Assembly: GCF_016405905.1 (NCBI RefSeq)
Contig: NZ_JAEFCB010000001.1
Location: 186,001-250,000 of the forward strand
Reading direction: 5' to 3'
DNA length: 64,000 bases
DNA from: Variovorax sp. IB41
Lineage (GTDB): Bacteria; Pseudomonadota; Gammaproteobacteria; Burkholderiales; Burkholderiaceae_C
Shown here: positions 25,469-33,459 of the stretch, piece after piece
Numbering within the stretch: position 1 is the first letter of the stretch
How the letters are laid out: every line of letters starts with the position of its first letter
Notes under the pieces: generated by a model
Seen by the model: only the letters and a program-made list of their open reading frames with translations
What the model was told of the DNA's origin: nothing
Databases searched by the model: none
Translations under genes and position numbers: made by a program

Positions 25469-27925
25469 TTACTTCGTTGCCCAGACGTTGTTCTGGCTCG
25501 CGTCGGCACCGACCTGCGGTGTGATCTGGCCTTCCGTCTGTTTCGTGTCCGGGTCTTGCACACCCACGATGTCGTTCGCGTACAGCTTCTGCTTGTAGTT
25601 GGCCGGGATCACGTAGGCATGGTTGATCGGGCGCACCGAGTCGAAGTGCGTGTCCGCGCTGTTCTGGTATTCAGGCAGTGCCAGGATGTTGGCCGTGATG
25701 AACGCTTCGGAGTACTTGGCGCGGTTCAGGTACGTCGCATCGACGGCCGGATCGGCGATCTGGAACATGTCCTGCAGCGTGCGAACGAACGAGAAGTGGC
25801 TGTAGGCGTCGCTGTCCGCGACCTTCTTCTTGGCCGAACCCACGTCCTGCTGGTTGGTGAGGATGCCGAAGATCGAATTGCCGTGGCCGAAATTGCCGCC
25901 GGCGTAGTTGGCCGGAGCGACGGTGGCCGTCGCCTTGCCGCTCGCGTCCACGGTCACCGGCGTGGCGCCGGAGTTCGGGCCGCCCGCGTTCCAGCCGCAG
26001 CAGGAACCGTTGCTGCCGCCCTCGCCTTCGTCGAACATCACCACGATCGCCACGCGCTTGTGCGGGTTCTTCCACAGCGCCGAGTTCTGGATCGCCTTGA
26101 CCGTCATGCCCAGGTAGATGTCGGCACGCTTGATGTTGGGGCCCTGGCCGTCGTTGCCGCCCTGGCAGCTCGTGTCGCTGCCCACGCCGTGCATGTCGTC
26201 GCACTGGTCCGGAACGATGAAGTTGATGTTGCCCACGTCGCCCGCAGCCAGGTCCTTGCTGAACTGGTCGTAGACCCAGCCGCTGGGCACCTTGTAGGCC
26301 GCCGTCTTGAGCCAGTCCGCTTCCTGGTACTGCGTGCCGAAGATGGTGCGGTTGGTGGCCGCGAACTCGGGCAGGCTGCGTGCCTCCTGGAAGGCGATCG
26401 ACGGGCCGTGCTTGACCTTGTAGAGGCCGCCCACCACCGCGAAGTTGGCCGTGCCGACGAGAGCTGGAATGGCCGAGCCGTCCAGGTTGGTGACGCCCGC
26501 GAGGCGGCTCGTGTCGTACGTGGCGACCACGTTGCCGTCGGCAATGCTGTCGGCGCGCACGTCCTGGCCGGGGTTCATCGATTCGCTGTAGGTGCGGATC
26601 GTGCGGCCAGTCCTGGACATCAGCGTGAACAGGTTGGCGCCGGGAACGTTGTGCACGGTGCCGCCGGTCGGGGCGTCGCCGCAGCTCGTGCTGGCCGCGC
26701 TATAGCCGGCGCGGTGGGCGCTGTCCGCAAACGGAAGCTTGTCCTGTGCAGGCAAGGGCTGGCCGTCGGAGGCCGTGCCGCCGGCAAATGCGACGTCCTT
26801 GACGCTGTAGTCACCGACGGCACCGCAGCCGAACCAGTTGTCGTCGTGGATGCCGAAGTCGTCGCCGCCGCCCAGCGCGGTGTAGTTCGGCTCGGACGGG
26901 TTGCCGGTCGAGTAGTACGTGCTCAGCTGGTTGTAGTTGTTCAGGATGTGGTTGATGTTCGCGGCGCGCGGGTTGCCCACGATCGCGTCGGTCGACTTGT
27001 TTTCCTCGACGATCACGAAGATGTTGTCGTAGGCCGGCACGCCCTCCACGTTGAAGGCCGCCTGCTGCGCCTGTGCGAAGGTGATGGGCGCCTGCTTCTG
27101 CGCCGGCGCCGTGGGCGTGGCCTTGGTGCCGTCGGCGTTGGTGAGGGTCACGCCCGAGAGGCCCACAAGACGCGGGTCGCCGCCGAGGACGGCCAGGTTG
27201 TCGGGGAACATGTCCTTGCGGTCGAGCTTGGCGGTCGCGTAGGTGTAGCGGTTGGTCAGCTCGTTGTCCTGGTACAGCGCCGCATACTGGGTGGCGCCGC
27301 TCAGGCCGTTCACGTCGGCCAGCGGATCGGCGAACTTGGCGTCGCCGAGATTGAAGGCCGGCCCGTTCAGGCGCGCGACGAGGTTGGCCTTTTCGGTGGC
27401 GTAGTCGGTGCCGTTGGCTTCCACCAGGCGCTGCGCTTCGCTGGACAGCGGGCTGATGACGATCTTGCCCGCGCCCTGGTCGGCGATCTGCGCGGCCGAG
27501 GCGCGCAGGATCAGATGGCCGGCCGCGGCGGCGCCCGTGGCGCTGTTGATCGCGGAGGTGCCGATGTCGGCCACCAGCTGCCCGGTGGCGGTGGTCGTCA
27601 GCGTGAACTTGCCGCTGGCATCGGTGACCGCCGACGCTTCGCCGCTGTCGAGCACGCCGTTGCCGTTGGCGTCGACGAAGACCGTGGCCTTCTGGTAGTA
27701 GCCGGGCTTCAGGGTCGGGTTGCCCGTGGTGCTACCCGGAACGAAACCGCTGGCCGCCACCACGCCGCTCAAGGTGCTGCCCGTGTTGGTGGTCGTGTTG
27801 CCGGGCGGCGTGATGATCGGGAAGAAGCCGCTGTTTCCGTCGCTCCCTCCGCCGCAAGCGGCGAGCACGCAGGCTGCAACTGTCGTCAATGACGAGAGTA
27901 AAACTCGTTTTTGGAAAATCATCAT
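25469..27925 (-). CDS. PF04185-family phosphoesterase lipoprotein (acid phosphatase/phospholipase C-like)
   Basis: This is an 818-residue precursor with lipobox LAAC at Cys24 and a Gly/Ser linker. An N-terminal region (about 50-150) resembles an extracellular beta-sandwich with an EF-hand-like DANGNGVLD. The phosphoesterase domain covers roughly 310-810. Family landmarks are VIVEENKSTDAIVGN, VPDQCDDMHG, VVMFDEGEGG, GHGNSIFGILTN and HFSFVRTLQDMF. PF04185 contains phospholipases C and AcpA-type acid phosphatases, which release phosphate from organic esters outside the cytoplasm. A PHO box lies about 115-130 bp upstream. It is the first gene of a five-gene minus-strand unit. The precise ester substrate is not visible. 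Confidence 0.87.
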   Translation of the reverse strand: MMIFQKRVLLSSLTTVAACVLAACGGGSDGNSGFFPIITPPGNTTTNTGSTLSGVVAASGFVPGSTTGNPTLKPGYYQKATVFVDANGNGVLDSGEASAVTDASGKFTLTTTATGQLVADIGTSAINSATGAAAAGHLILRASAAQIADQGAGKIVISPLSSEAQRLVEANGTDYATEKANLVARLNGPAFNLGDAKFADPLADVNGLSGATQYAALYQDNELTNRYTYATAKLDRKDMFPDNLAVLGGDPRLVGLSGVTLTNADGTKATPTAPAQKQAPITFAQAQQAAFNVEGVPAYDNIFVIVEENKSTDAIVGNPRAANINHILNNYNQLSTYYSTGNPSEPNYTALGGGDDFGIHDDNWFGCGAVGDYSVKDVAFAGGTASDGQPLPAQDKLPFADSAHRAGYSAASTSCGDAPTGGTVHNVPGANLFTLMSRTGRTIRTYSESMNPGQDVRADSIADGNVVATYDTSRLAGVTNLDGSAIPALVGTANFAVVGGLYKVKHGPSIAFQEARSLPEFAATNRTIFGTQYQEADWLKTAAYKVPSGWVYDQFSKDLAAGDVGNINFIVPDQCDDMHGVGSDTSCQGGNDGQGPNIKRADIYLGMTVKAIQNSALWKNPHKRVAIVVMFDEGEGGSNGSCCGWNAGGPNSGATPVTVDASGKATATVAPANYAGGNFGHGNSIFGILTNQQDVGSAKKKVADSDAYSHFSFVRTLQDMFQIADPAVDATYLNRAKYSEAFITANILALPEYQNSADTHFDSVRPINHAYVIPANYKQKLYANDIVGVQDPDTKQTEGQITPQVGADASQNNVWATK

Positions 27926-28022
27926 ATTTATCCGGGGCAGTTAGTTATGGATGGTTTTGACTGGCCTGCATGGGGATGCCGGGCATCGTGCGTTTTGAAT
28001 ACGAAACGCCACTTCGAGGAGG

Positions 28023-28056
28023 AATGTAGAAATAGCGGGTGACATCTTTGTGTCAA
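28023..28056 (-). promoter_or_regulatory. PHO box with matching -10 element
   Basis: On the minus strand, TTGACAC-AAAG-ATGTCAC (28056-28039) has two 7-mers 11 bp apart. By my comparison it matches 14 of 18 positions of the E. coli phoA PHO box as I remember it. TACATT (28028-28023) follows after 10 bp, the spacing of PhoB-dependent -10 boxes. This places a transcription start near 28016 and a leader of about 90 bases before the phosphoesterase gene. Confidence 0.65.
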
Positions 28057-28425
28057 AAGAGCGCTAATTCTTTTGCTAATTCCCAGCTAATAAATGGCGA
28101 TATCCCAGGCCAAATCAAATTTTCAAAACCGAATTAACTGACCGCAAGCTGACCTGATCGCCGGAAAGGAATCCAGGGCATCTTTCGCGGAGATCTACAG
28201 AGGGAATTTGGCTTGTTGTTTGCCGTGCCGCCGCTTCGCAAATGAGCCAATTGCAAGAAGAGCGCGGTCGATGGAGAGATGACCGAAACGCCAACACGGT
28301 CGGAAAGGCGAACGCGCCGGCGAAACGGCGCGACGCGGAATTACGCAATGTGCGCACTGCGTAACCATGGAAATCGCGCAGCCGAATAACGCGCCGCGCG
28401 ATCAAGCCCGAATCGATGCAGCCCG
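28057..28425. other. Non-coding stretch, nothing recognised
   Basis: This part of the 500-bp gap between the phosphoesterase and iclR genes contains no frame with a plausible start, ribosome site and composition. Its left half is distinctly more AT-rich than the surroundings. I see no terminator with a T run for the iclR gene and no RNA motif. Confidence 0.5.
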
Positions 28426-29250
28426 TCAGTCCTTCCAGTCCGCCGCATGAATGGCCGAGACGATCGTCCCCGCCGCCTCGACCAGCAGCGGCCCCACCTC
28501 CTCACGCAGCGCATGGCTGTGCAGCCAGCTCGACGCGCCGCCGACCGACAGGCCCAGCAGGGTCCGTCCGTCACCAACGACCACCGGCACGGCCGCTGCT
28601 GAAATCGAAGGGTCCCACTCGCCTTCGGTCGTGACGAAGCCGCAGGCGTCGAACTGCTGCTGCACCTCTGCGAGCCGCGCCTTCACGGCGGGCCAGCCGT
28701 CACCCTCGGCCTGCGCGATGCGCTGCATGAGCATCTCGCGCTCGCCCGGCGACATGCCGCACAGCACCGCGCGGCCCATCGACGTGCGCGCGATCGGCAG
28801 GCGCGCGCCGACGTCCAGGCCGAGGATCAGCCGCGCGGTGCTGCGGCTGTGCGCGACGTAGATCATCTCCAGCCCGTGCCGCGCACCCAGCGACACGGCG
28901 GCCTGGCACTTGTCGGCCAGCGCCTGCATGGTCGGGCGCGCGATGCGGGCGATGTCGAAGTTGCCGAGCATCGAGAAGCCCAGGCCGAGCACCGCCGGGC
29001 TCAGGGCGTATTCGCCCACGTCCTCGCGGTGCTTGAGGTAGCCCATGGCCGTGAGCGTGAAGGTCAGGCGCGACACCGTGGCCGGCGGCAGCGCGATGCG
29101 CCGCACGATCTCGCGGTGGCTCAGCCAGCGGTCCTGCGGCTTGAACACGCGCAGCAGTTCGATGCCGCGCGCCAATGCGGCGATGAAGCGCGGGTCCTTG
29201 GTTGCTTCGTCGGCATCGACCGAACCCGCGGCGTTTCGTTTTCTGCCCAA
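28426..29250 (-). CDS. IclR-family transcriptional regulator
   Basis: The 274-residue regulator has a winged helix-turn-helix at about 20-85 (ALARGIELLRVF, LSHREIVRRIALPPATVSRLTF) and the IclR effector domain after it, with a SMGRAVLCGM segment and a late ASSWLHSHAL. I choose the TTG start at 29248-29250: GGAG lies 6 bases upstream, and the protein then starts GRKRNAAG close to the HTH. The open frame reaches further to 29316 but runs over the inverted repeat at 29262-29280. It is divergent from a Bug receptor, and copies of one palindrome stand before both genes, so it is the local regulator. IclR proteins of this kind sense aromatic or organic acids. Confidence 0.88.
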   Translation of the reverse strand: MGRKRNAAGSVDADEATKDPRFIAALARGIELLRVFKPQDRWLSHREIVRRIALPPATVSRLTFTLTAMGYLKHREDVGEYALSPAVLGLGFSMLGNFDIARIARPTMQALADKCQAAVSLGARHGLEMIYVAHSRSTARLILGLDVGARLPIARTSMGRAVLCGMSPGEREMLMQRIAQAEGDGWPAVKARLAEVQQQFDACGFVTTEGEWDPSISAAAVPVVVGDGRTLLGLSVGGASSWLHSHALREEVGPLLVEAAGTIVSAIHAADWKD

Positions 29251-29261
29251 TTCAATCTCCT

Positions 29262-29280
29262 TATTCCGATATGCGGAATA
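29262..29280. promoter_or_regulatory. IclR operator, autoregulatory copy
   Basis: TATTCCG-ATATG-CGGAATA is a perfect 7-5-7 inverted repeat lying directly upstream of the ribosome site of the iclR gene. The same core occurs at 29402-29422, so one protein probably binds both. Binding by the adjacent IclR is inferred. Confidence 0.65.
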
Positions 29281-29399
29281 TATTGAATCACAGGCACGCG
29301 GCCTGCTGCATTGCACCTCAGGGTTCTACCGATTCGGAGAATCCCTTAAGGCTGTTTACAGCATTGGAGTGCGCTTCTAGACTTTGACGGGATTGGAAA

Positions 29400-29424
29400 T
29401 CATATTCCGCAGAACGGAATATGA
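29400..29424. promoter_or_regulatory. IclR operator, target-gene copy
   Basis: TCATATTCCG-CAGAA-CGGAATATGA is a perfect 10-5-10 inverted repeat, about 50 bp before the Bug receptor start. It contains the TATTCCG-N5-CGGAATA core also found before iclR. The longer arms suggest it is the stronger site. Confidence 0.7.
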
Positions 29425-29475
29425 AAGAACAGTCCTTGCGTCGAACCGAAACCGCTTCCAAGGACAAATCCTTCC

Positions 29476-30480
29476 ATGACCCTCGGCCCTTCCCCTTTCA
29501 CGCCCGCCAGTGCGGCTGCCTCGCGGCGAACGGTGCTCATCGCCGCGGCCGGCGCCGCGACGCTCGCCGCCTTGCCGGCACGCGCGCAGAGTTTTCCGAG
29601 CCGGCCGATCACGCTGATCTGCCCCTGGCCCGCCGGCGGCTCGACCGACCGGCACATGCGCGCGCTCGCCGAACTGGCCGGCAAGAACCTCGGGCAGCCG
29701 GTCATCGTCGAGAACAAGCCCGGCGGCGGCGGCACCACCGGCCCCGGCACCATGGCGCTCACCGCCAAGCCCGATGGCTACACGATCTCCCAGTACCCGA
29801 TGGGCATGCTGCGCGTGCCGCACATGCAGAAGGTGCAGTGGGACCCGCTGAAGGACTTCACCTTTCTGCTCGGCGTCTCGGGCTACACCTTCGGCCTCAC
29901 GGTGCGCGCCGATTCGCCCTTCAAGAGCTTCAAGGAATACATCGAAGCCGCGCGCAAAGACCCCGGCAAGATCGACTACGGCTCCACCGGCGTGGGCACC
30001 TCGCCGCACCTGCTGATGGAGGAGCTGGCCGCCAATGCCAAGGTCACGCTGAACCACATCCCCTTCAAGGGCAACGCCGACCTGCAGCAGGCGCTGCTGG
30101 GCGGGCACGTGATGGCGCAGAGCGACGCGAGCGGCTGGGACAAGTACGTCGACGGCGGCCAGATGCGCCTCCTGGTCACCTTCGGCGAGAAGCGCACCAA
30201 GCGCTGGCCCAGCGTGCCCACCGCACAGGAGCTGGGCTACGGCGTGGTCTCGACCTCTCCCTACGGCCTCGCCGCCCCCAAGGGCATGGACCCGGCCGTG
30301 GCCAAGGCCCTGCACGACGCCTTCCGCAAGGCGATGGAAGACCCCAAGCACATCGAGCTGCTCGACCAGTTGAACCAGGACGCCTGGTACCGCAGCGGCG
30401 ACGACTACGCGAAGTGGGCGCGCGAGACCTACGCCAAGGACAAGCAGCTGATCGAAAGGCTCGGCCTGGCTGCGAAGTGA
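29476..30480 (+). CDS. Bug/TctC-family substrate-binding protein of tripartite tricarboxylate transport
   Basis: The 334-residue periplasmic binding protein starts with a Tat-like signal (SRRTVL at 17-22, hydrophobic Ala stretch, cleavage near ALPARA-QS). The mature part shows Bug family landmarks: FPSRPITLICPWPAGGSTDRHMRAL, VIVENKPGGGGTTGP, YGSTGVGTSPHL and HIPFKGNADLQQALLGGHV. Bug proteins capture carboxylates or aromatic acids for TctA/TctB transporters or for sensing; no tctAB genes are next to it, which is common for orphans in Comamonadaceae and Alcaligenaceae. It has the IclR palindrome upstream and the large lipoprotein gene 46 bp downstream. The ligand is unknown. Confidence 0.92.
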   Translation: MTLGPSPFTPASAAASRRTVLIAAAGAATLAALPARAQSFPSRPITLICPWPAGGSTDRHMRALAELAGKNLGQPVIVENKPGGGGTTGPGTMALTAKPDGYTISQYPMGMLRVPHMQKVQWDPLKDFTFLLGVSGYTFGLTVRADSPFKSFKEYIEAARKDPGKIDYGSTGVGTSPHLLMEELAANAKVTLNHIPFKGNADLQQALLGGHVMAQSDASGWDKYVDGGQMRLLVTFGEKRTKRWPSVPTAQELGYGVVSTSPYGLAAPKGMDPAVAKALHDAFRKAMEDPKHIELLDQLNQDAWYRSGDDYAKWARETYAKDKQLIERLGLAAK

Positions 30481-30526
30481 AAGCAATGAGATCGCTTTTT
30501 TGAACAACAACACTGGAGACAAGAAG

Positions 30527-33268
30527 ATGAGAAAGACAGACACAGAAATCAAGCAGCGACCGCTGCGTGCATCGGGGCTGCTGCTCGGCACGGTCGCATT
30601 GGCGCTGGCCGGCTGCGGCGGCAGCGGTGGTGGTGGCGGCGGCTGGGCCGGTTGGCCTGGCGGCAATGGCGGGAACGGAGGCAACGGCGGCAATACCCCT
30701 GGCGACAAGCCGGCCGTGACGGTGCAGAGCCTCTCCTCGCCCGAGAAGATGACCAGCGGCAACGACACGCTGATCCAGCTGAGCTCCAGCGACGGCAGCG
30801 CCGTGGCCGGCGTGAAGGTCGTGCTCAACGACAAGGACGTGACCGACCAGTTCAAGAAGGCGCCCAACGGCAACGCATCGCTCGGCCTTCTGACCGGCCT
30901 CGCGCAAGGCGAGAACACGATCGAAGTGCGCGACGCCGCCGACGCCTCCAAGCTGCGCGGCAGCCTGAAGCTCACCGCCTACCCGATCCAGGGGCCGATC
31001 CTCTATGCGCCGCAGGAAGGCAGCTTCCACTGCCAGACCGACACCTTCAACATCTATCCGGGCGGCCCCACGCTCACGACCGGCGCGAACACCGACGCGA
31101 ACTGCGCCGCGCCCACCCGCATCGACTGGGTCTACCACGACGCCACCAAGGCAGGCACCGCGGTCTGGCAGAAGTACGACCCGGCGAGCCCGCCGGCCAC
31201 GGTCGAGCAGACGACGTTGCTCGATGGCAAGAAGGTGCCTTACATCGTGCGGCTGGAGACGGGCGTCATCAACCGCGGCATCTACCAGATCGCGGTGCTG
31301 GGCGACCCGGCCAACAACCCGAATCCCACCGCGACGAATCCGCCGAGCGGCTTCAACGGCCGCCTGGTCTATCCCTTCGGCCAGAGCTGCGGGGGCGGCT
31401 GGTATGTGCAGGGCCGATCGCTCGGTCCGGTGGGCGGCTCCACCAATTCGGCGAACGGCGCAGCGGGCGACTTCAATGCGCTCAACGACCTGCCGCTGAG
31501 CAAGGGCTTCGCGGTTGCGAACTCCACGCTCAACTACTTCGGGCAGAACTGCAACCACATCATCTCGGCCGAAACCATGATGATGGTCAAGGAGCGCTTC
31601 ATCAAGGCCAACGGCCCGGTGCTCTACACGATGGGCTGGGGCAGCTCCGGCTCGGCGATGCAGCAGAGCATGATCGCCGACACCTACCCGGGCCTGCTGG
31701 ACGGCATCGTGATGCTCAACGGCTTCCCGGACAACGCGGGCCCGCAGAGCATGGAGGGGCGCCTGTTCTACAACTACCAGCTCAACCACACGAAGAACGG
31801 CACCACGCAGAACGGCACCTACGTGCCGGTGCCCAACACCGCCTACGACCCGACCTACGACAACGCCACCGCGGCCAAGCGCGCCGCCGATGCGACGCTG
31901 CCGATGTGGACCAACGCGGAAATCGCCGCGGCCTCGGGCTACTCGACCTACCACAGCATGCGCCAGCAGGCGAGCTTCTGGGCCGCGCGAACCGATTCGG
32001 TGCTGCGCCCCGCCAACCAGGGCGATCGCGACAACGTGATGGCCGGCAGCGGCAACAGCTCGGTGTTCAACGCGATCATCGGCGCGAGCGAGAAGTACAG
32101 CCCGGCCAACGTGGTCGTGAGCGCACCGATGGGCGTGCTGCCCGCACCGCCGGTGAGCCTCCTGGCGGCCAACCCCACGGGGCTGCGACCGAACGTCACG
32201 GACCACAACCGGAACGTGCTCGGCATCGATCCGGCCACCGGCTTTGCGCGCTCGTTCTCGGGCAATGCCGGCGTGCAGTTCGGCCTGAACGCGCTGAACA
32301 CCGGGCAGATCACGATGGCGCAGTTCATTCACCTGAACGAGAACATCGGCGGCCAGGACCCCGACGGCAACCTGGGCACCGCGCGCATGCAGCCCGACCC
32401 CATCGCGCTGAAGGCGGCCTACCAGACCGGCATGATCGCGTACGGCGGCGCGGGCCTGGCGACCACCGCGATCCTCGACCTGGACGGCCTGAACAACGAG
32501 TTCACCGGCGCGGGCGACATGCACCTGAAGTTCTTCCACTACATCCTGCGCGCGCGCATCGCGGCGGCGACCGGCAAGTTCGACAACCACGTCATGTGGA
32601 ACGGCATGGCCAACGTCGCCGCGTTCAACCCCGATCCGAACGCCAACCACGCGACGCCCGTCCAGGCGCCGCGGCCGGCCAAGACCGGGCGCACGATCGG
32701 CGCGATGCAGAAGGCCTTCTTCGCGATGGACCAGTGGCTCACCACGCTGGCCAACGACAAGTCGGCCGAGCCGCTCGCGGTGAAGGTCGTCAAGACCAAG
32801 CCGGCGACGCTGGTCGATGGCTGCTTCGGCGCGACGACGGCCGGCGCGGCGGACGACTTCATCGCCGAGCCGCAGGTCTTCGGCGGCTTCAACTCGGTGT
32901 TCGTCAACGGCAACGGCGGCAAGTCGCCGGCCGGCACCGTGGGCACGGGCTCGGCGCCGTCGCGCTGCAACGCGATGTTCCCCGCCTCGTCGTTCCCGCG
33001 CTTCGAGGCCGGCGAGCCGCTGCAGTCGCGCACGATGCAATGCCAGTTCCGCCCGGTCGATGCCGCGGACTACGCCGGCTACGCCGCGCGCAATCCTGGC
33101 TGGACCGGCGGCGCGCGCGATGCGGATCTCGCGAAGCTGCGCACCGTGTTCGCGAGCGGCGTGTGCGACTACACCAAGCCCGGACTTGAAGAGCAGCCGC
33201 TGGCGGGCACGTGGATCCAGGTCACTGGCGTGAACCAGATGAAGGTCGGGCATCCGTTGAGCCGATAG
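30527..33268 (+). CDS. Large lipoprotein, DUF6351-like putative alpha/beta hydrolase
   Basis: From ATG 30527 (GGAGAC about 10 bases before it) this is a 913-residue lipoprotein with LAGC at Cys30 and a Gly/Asn-rich linker (GGNGGNGGN). A beta-sandwich-like N-terminal part is followed by a hydrolase-like domain. GWGSSGSAMQQ near residue 370 looks like a nucleophile elbow, with VYPFG and a Cys-rich SCGGGWYVQG before it. The sequence resembles proteins I know as DUF6351, and distantly tannase- and feruloyl-esterase-like enzymes. A surface or periplasmic hydrolase whose product is taken up through the preceding Bug protein would fit the operon. The family name is from memory; the catalytic claim is inference. 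A hairpin follows at 33283. Confidence 0.72.
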   Translation: MRKTDTEIKQRPLRASGLLLGTVALALAGCGGSGGGGGGWAGWPGGNGGNGGNGGNTPGDKPAVTVQSLSSPEKMTSGNDTLIQLSSSDGSAVAGVKVVLNDKDVTDQFKKAPNGNASLGLLTGLAQGENTIEVRDAADASKLRGSLKLTAYPIQGPILYAPQEGSFHCQTDTFNIYPGGPTLTTGANTDANCAAPTRIDWVYHDATKAGTAVWQKYDPASPPATVEQTTLLDGKKVPYIVRLETGVINRGIYQIAVLGDPANNPNPTATNPPSGFNGRLVYPFGQSCGGGWYVQGRSLGPVGGSTNSANGAAGDFNALNDLPLSKGFAVANSTLNYFGQNCNHIISAETMMMVKERFIKANGPVLYTMGWGSSGSAMQQSMIADTYPGLLDGIVMLNGFPDNAGPQSMEGRLFYNYQLNHTKNGTTQNGTYVPVPNTAYDPTYDNATAAKRAADATLPMWTNAEIAAASGYSTYHSMRQQASFWAARTDSVLRPANQGDRDNVMAGSGNSSVFNAIIGASEKYSPANVVVSAPMGVLPAPPVSLLAANPTGLRPNVTDHNRNVLGIDPATGFARSFSGNAGVQFGLNALNTGQITMAQFIHLNENIGGQDPDGNLGTARMQPDPIALKAAYQTGMIAYGGAGLATTAILDLDGLNNEFTGAGDMHLKFFHYILRARIAAATGKFDNHVMWNGMANVAAFNPDPNANHATPVQAPRPAKTGRTIGAMQKAFFAMDQWLTTLANDKSAEPLAVKVVKTKPATLVDGCFGATTAGAADDFIAEPQVFGGFNSVFVNGNGGKSPAGTVGTGSAPSRCNAMFPASSFPRFEAGEPLQSRTMQCQFRPVDAADYAGYAARNPGWTGGARDADLAKLRTVFASGVCDYTKPGLEEQPLAGTWIQVTGVNQMKVGHPLSR

Positions 33269-33282
33269 GCTGTGCGTGCGGT

Positions 33283-33313
33283 GGGGGCCGAGGCGCGAAA
33301 GCCCTTGGCCCCC
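33283..33313 (+). terminator. Strong hairpin after the DUF6351-like gene
   Basis: GGGGGCCGAGG (33283-33293) pairs with CCTTGGCCCCC (33303-33313) over 11 bp with one G-T pair and a 9-base loop. It begins 14 bp after the stop codon. There is no T run, so it may act as a weak terminator or an mRNA 3'-end protector. Confidence 0.55.
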
Positions 33314-33459
33314 GCTGCCTCGCCGGAATCGAAAGACGGGCAAGCGCGCCTCGCTGCCTGCGGCGTTGTCCGACACCGGCGCGCAACAAAAAGCAATAAC
33401 GTCTCGCTCGACAGTGGCTGCATGCCGCTCTGGCTTTCCCCAACGAGATCCGAGAAAAA

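Noticed and set aside
28115..28405. 96-codon minus-strand frame in the gap before iclR
   Set aside because: No ribosome site, atypical composition and no protein-like pattern.
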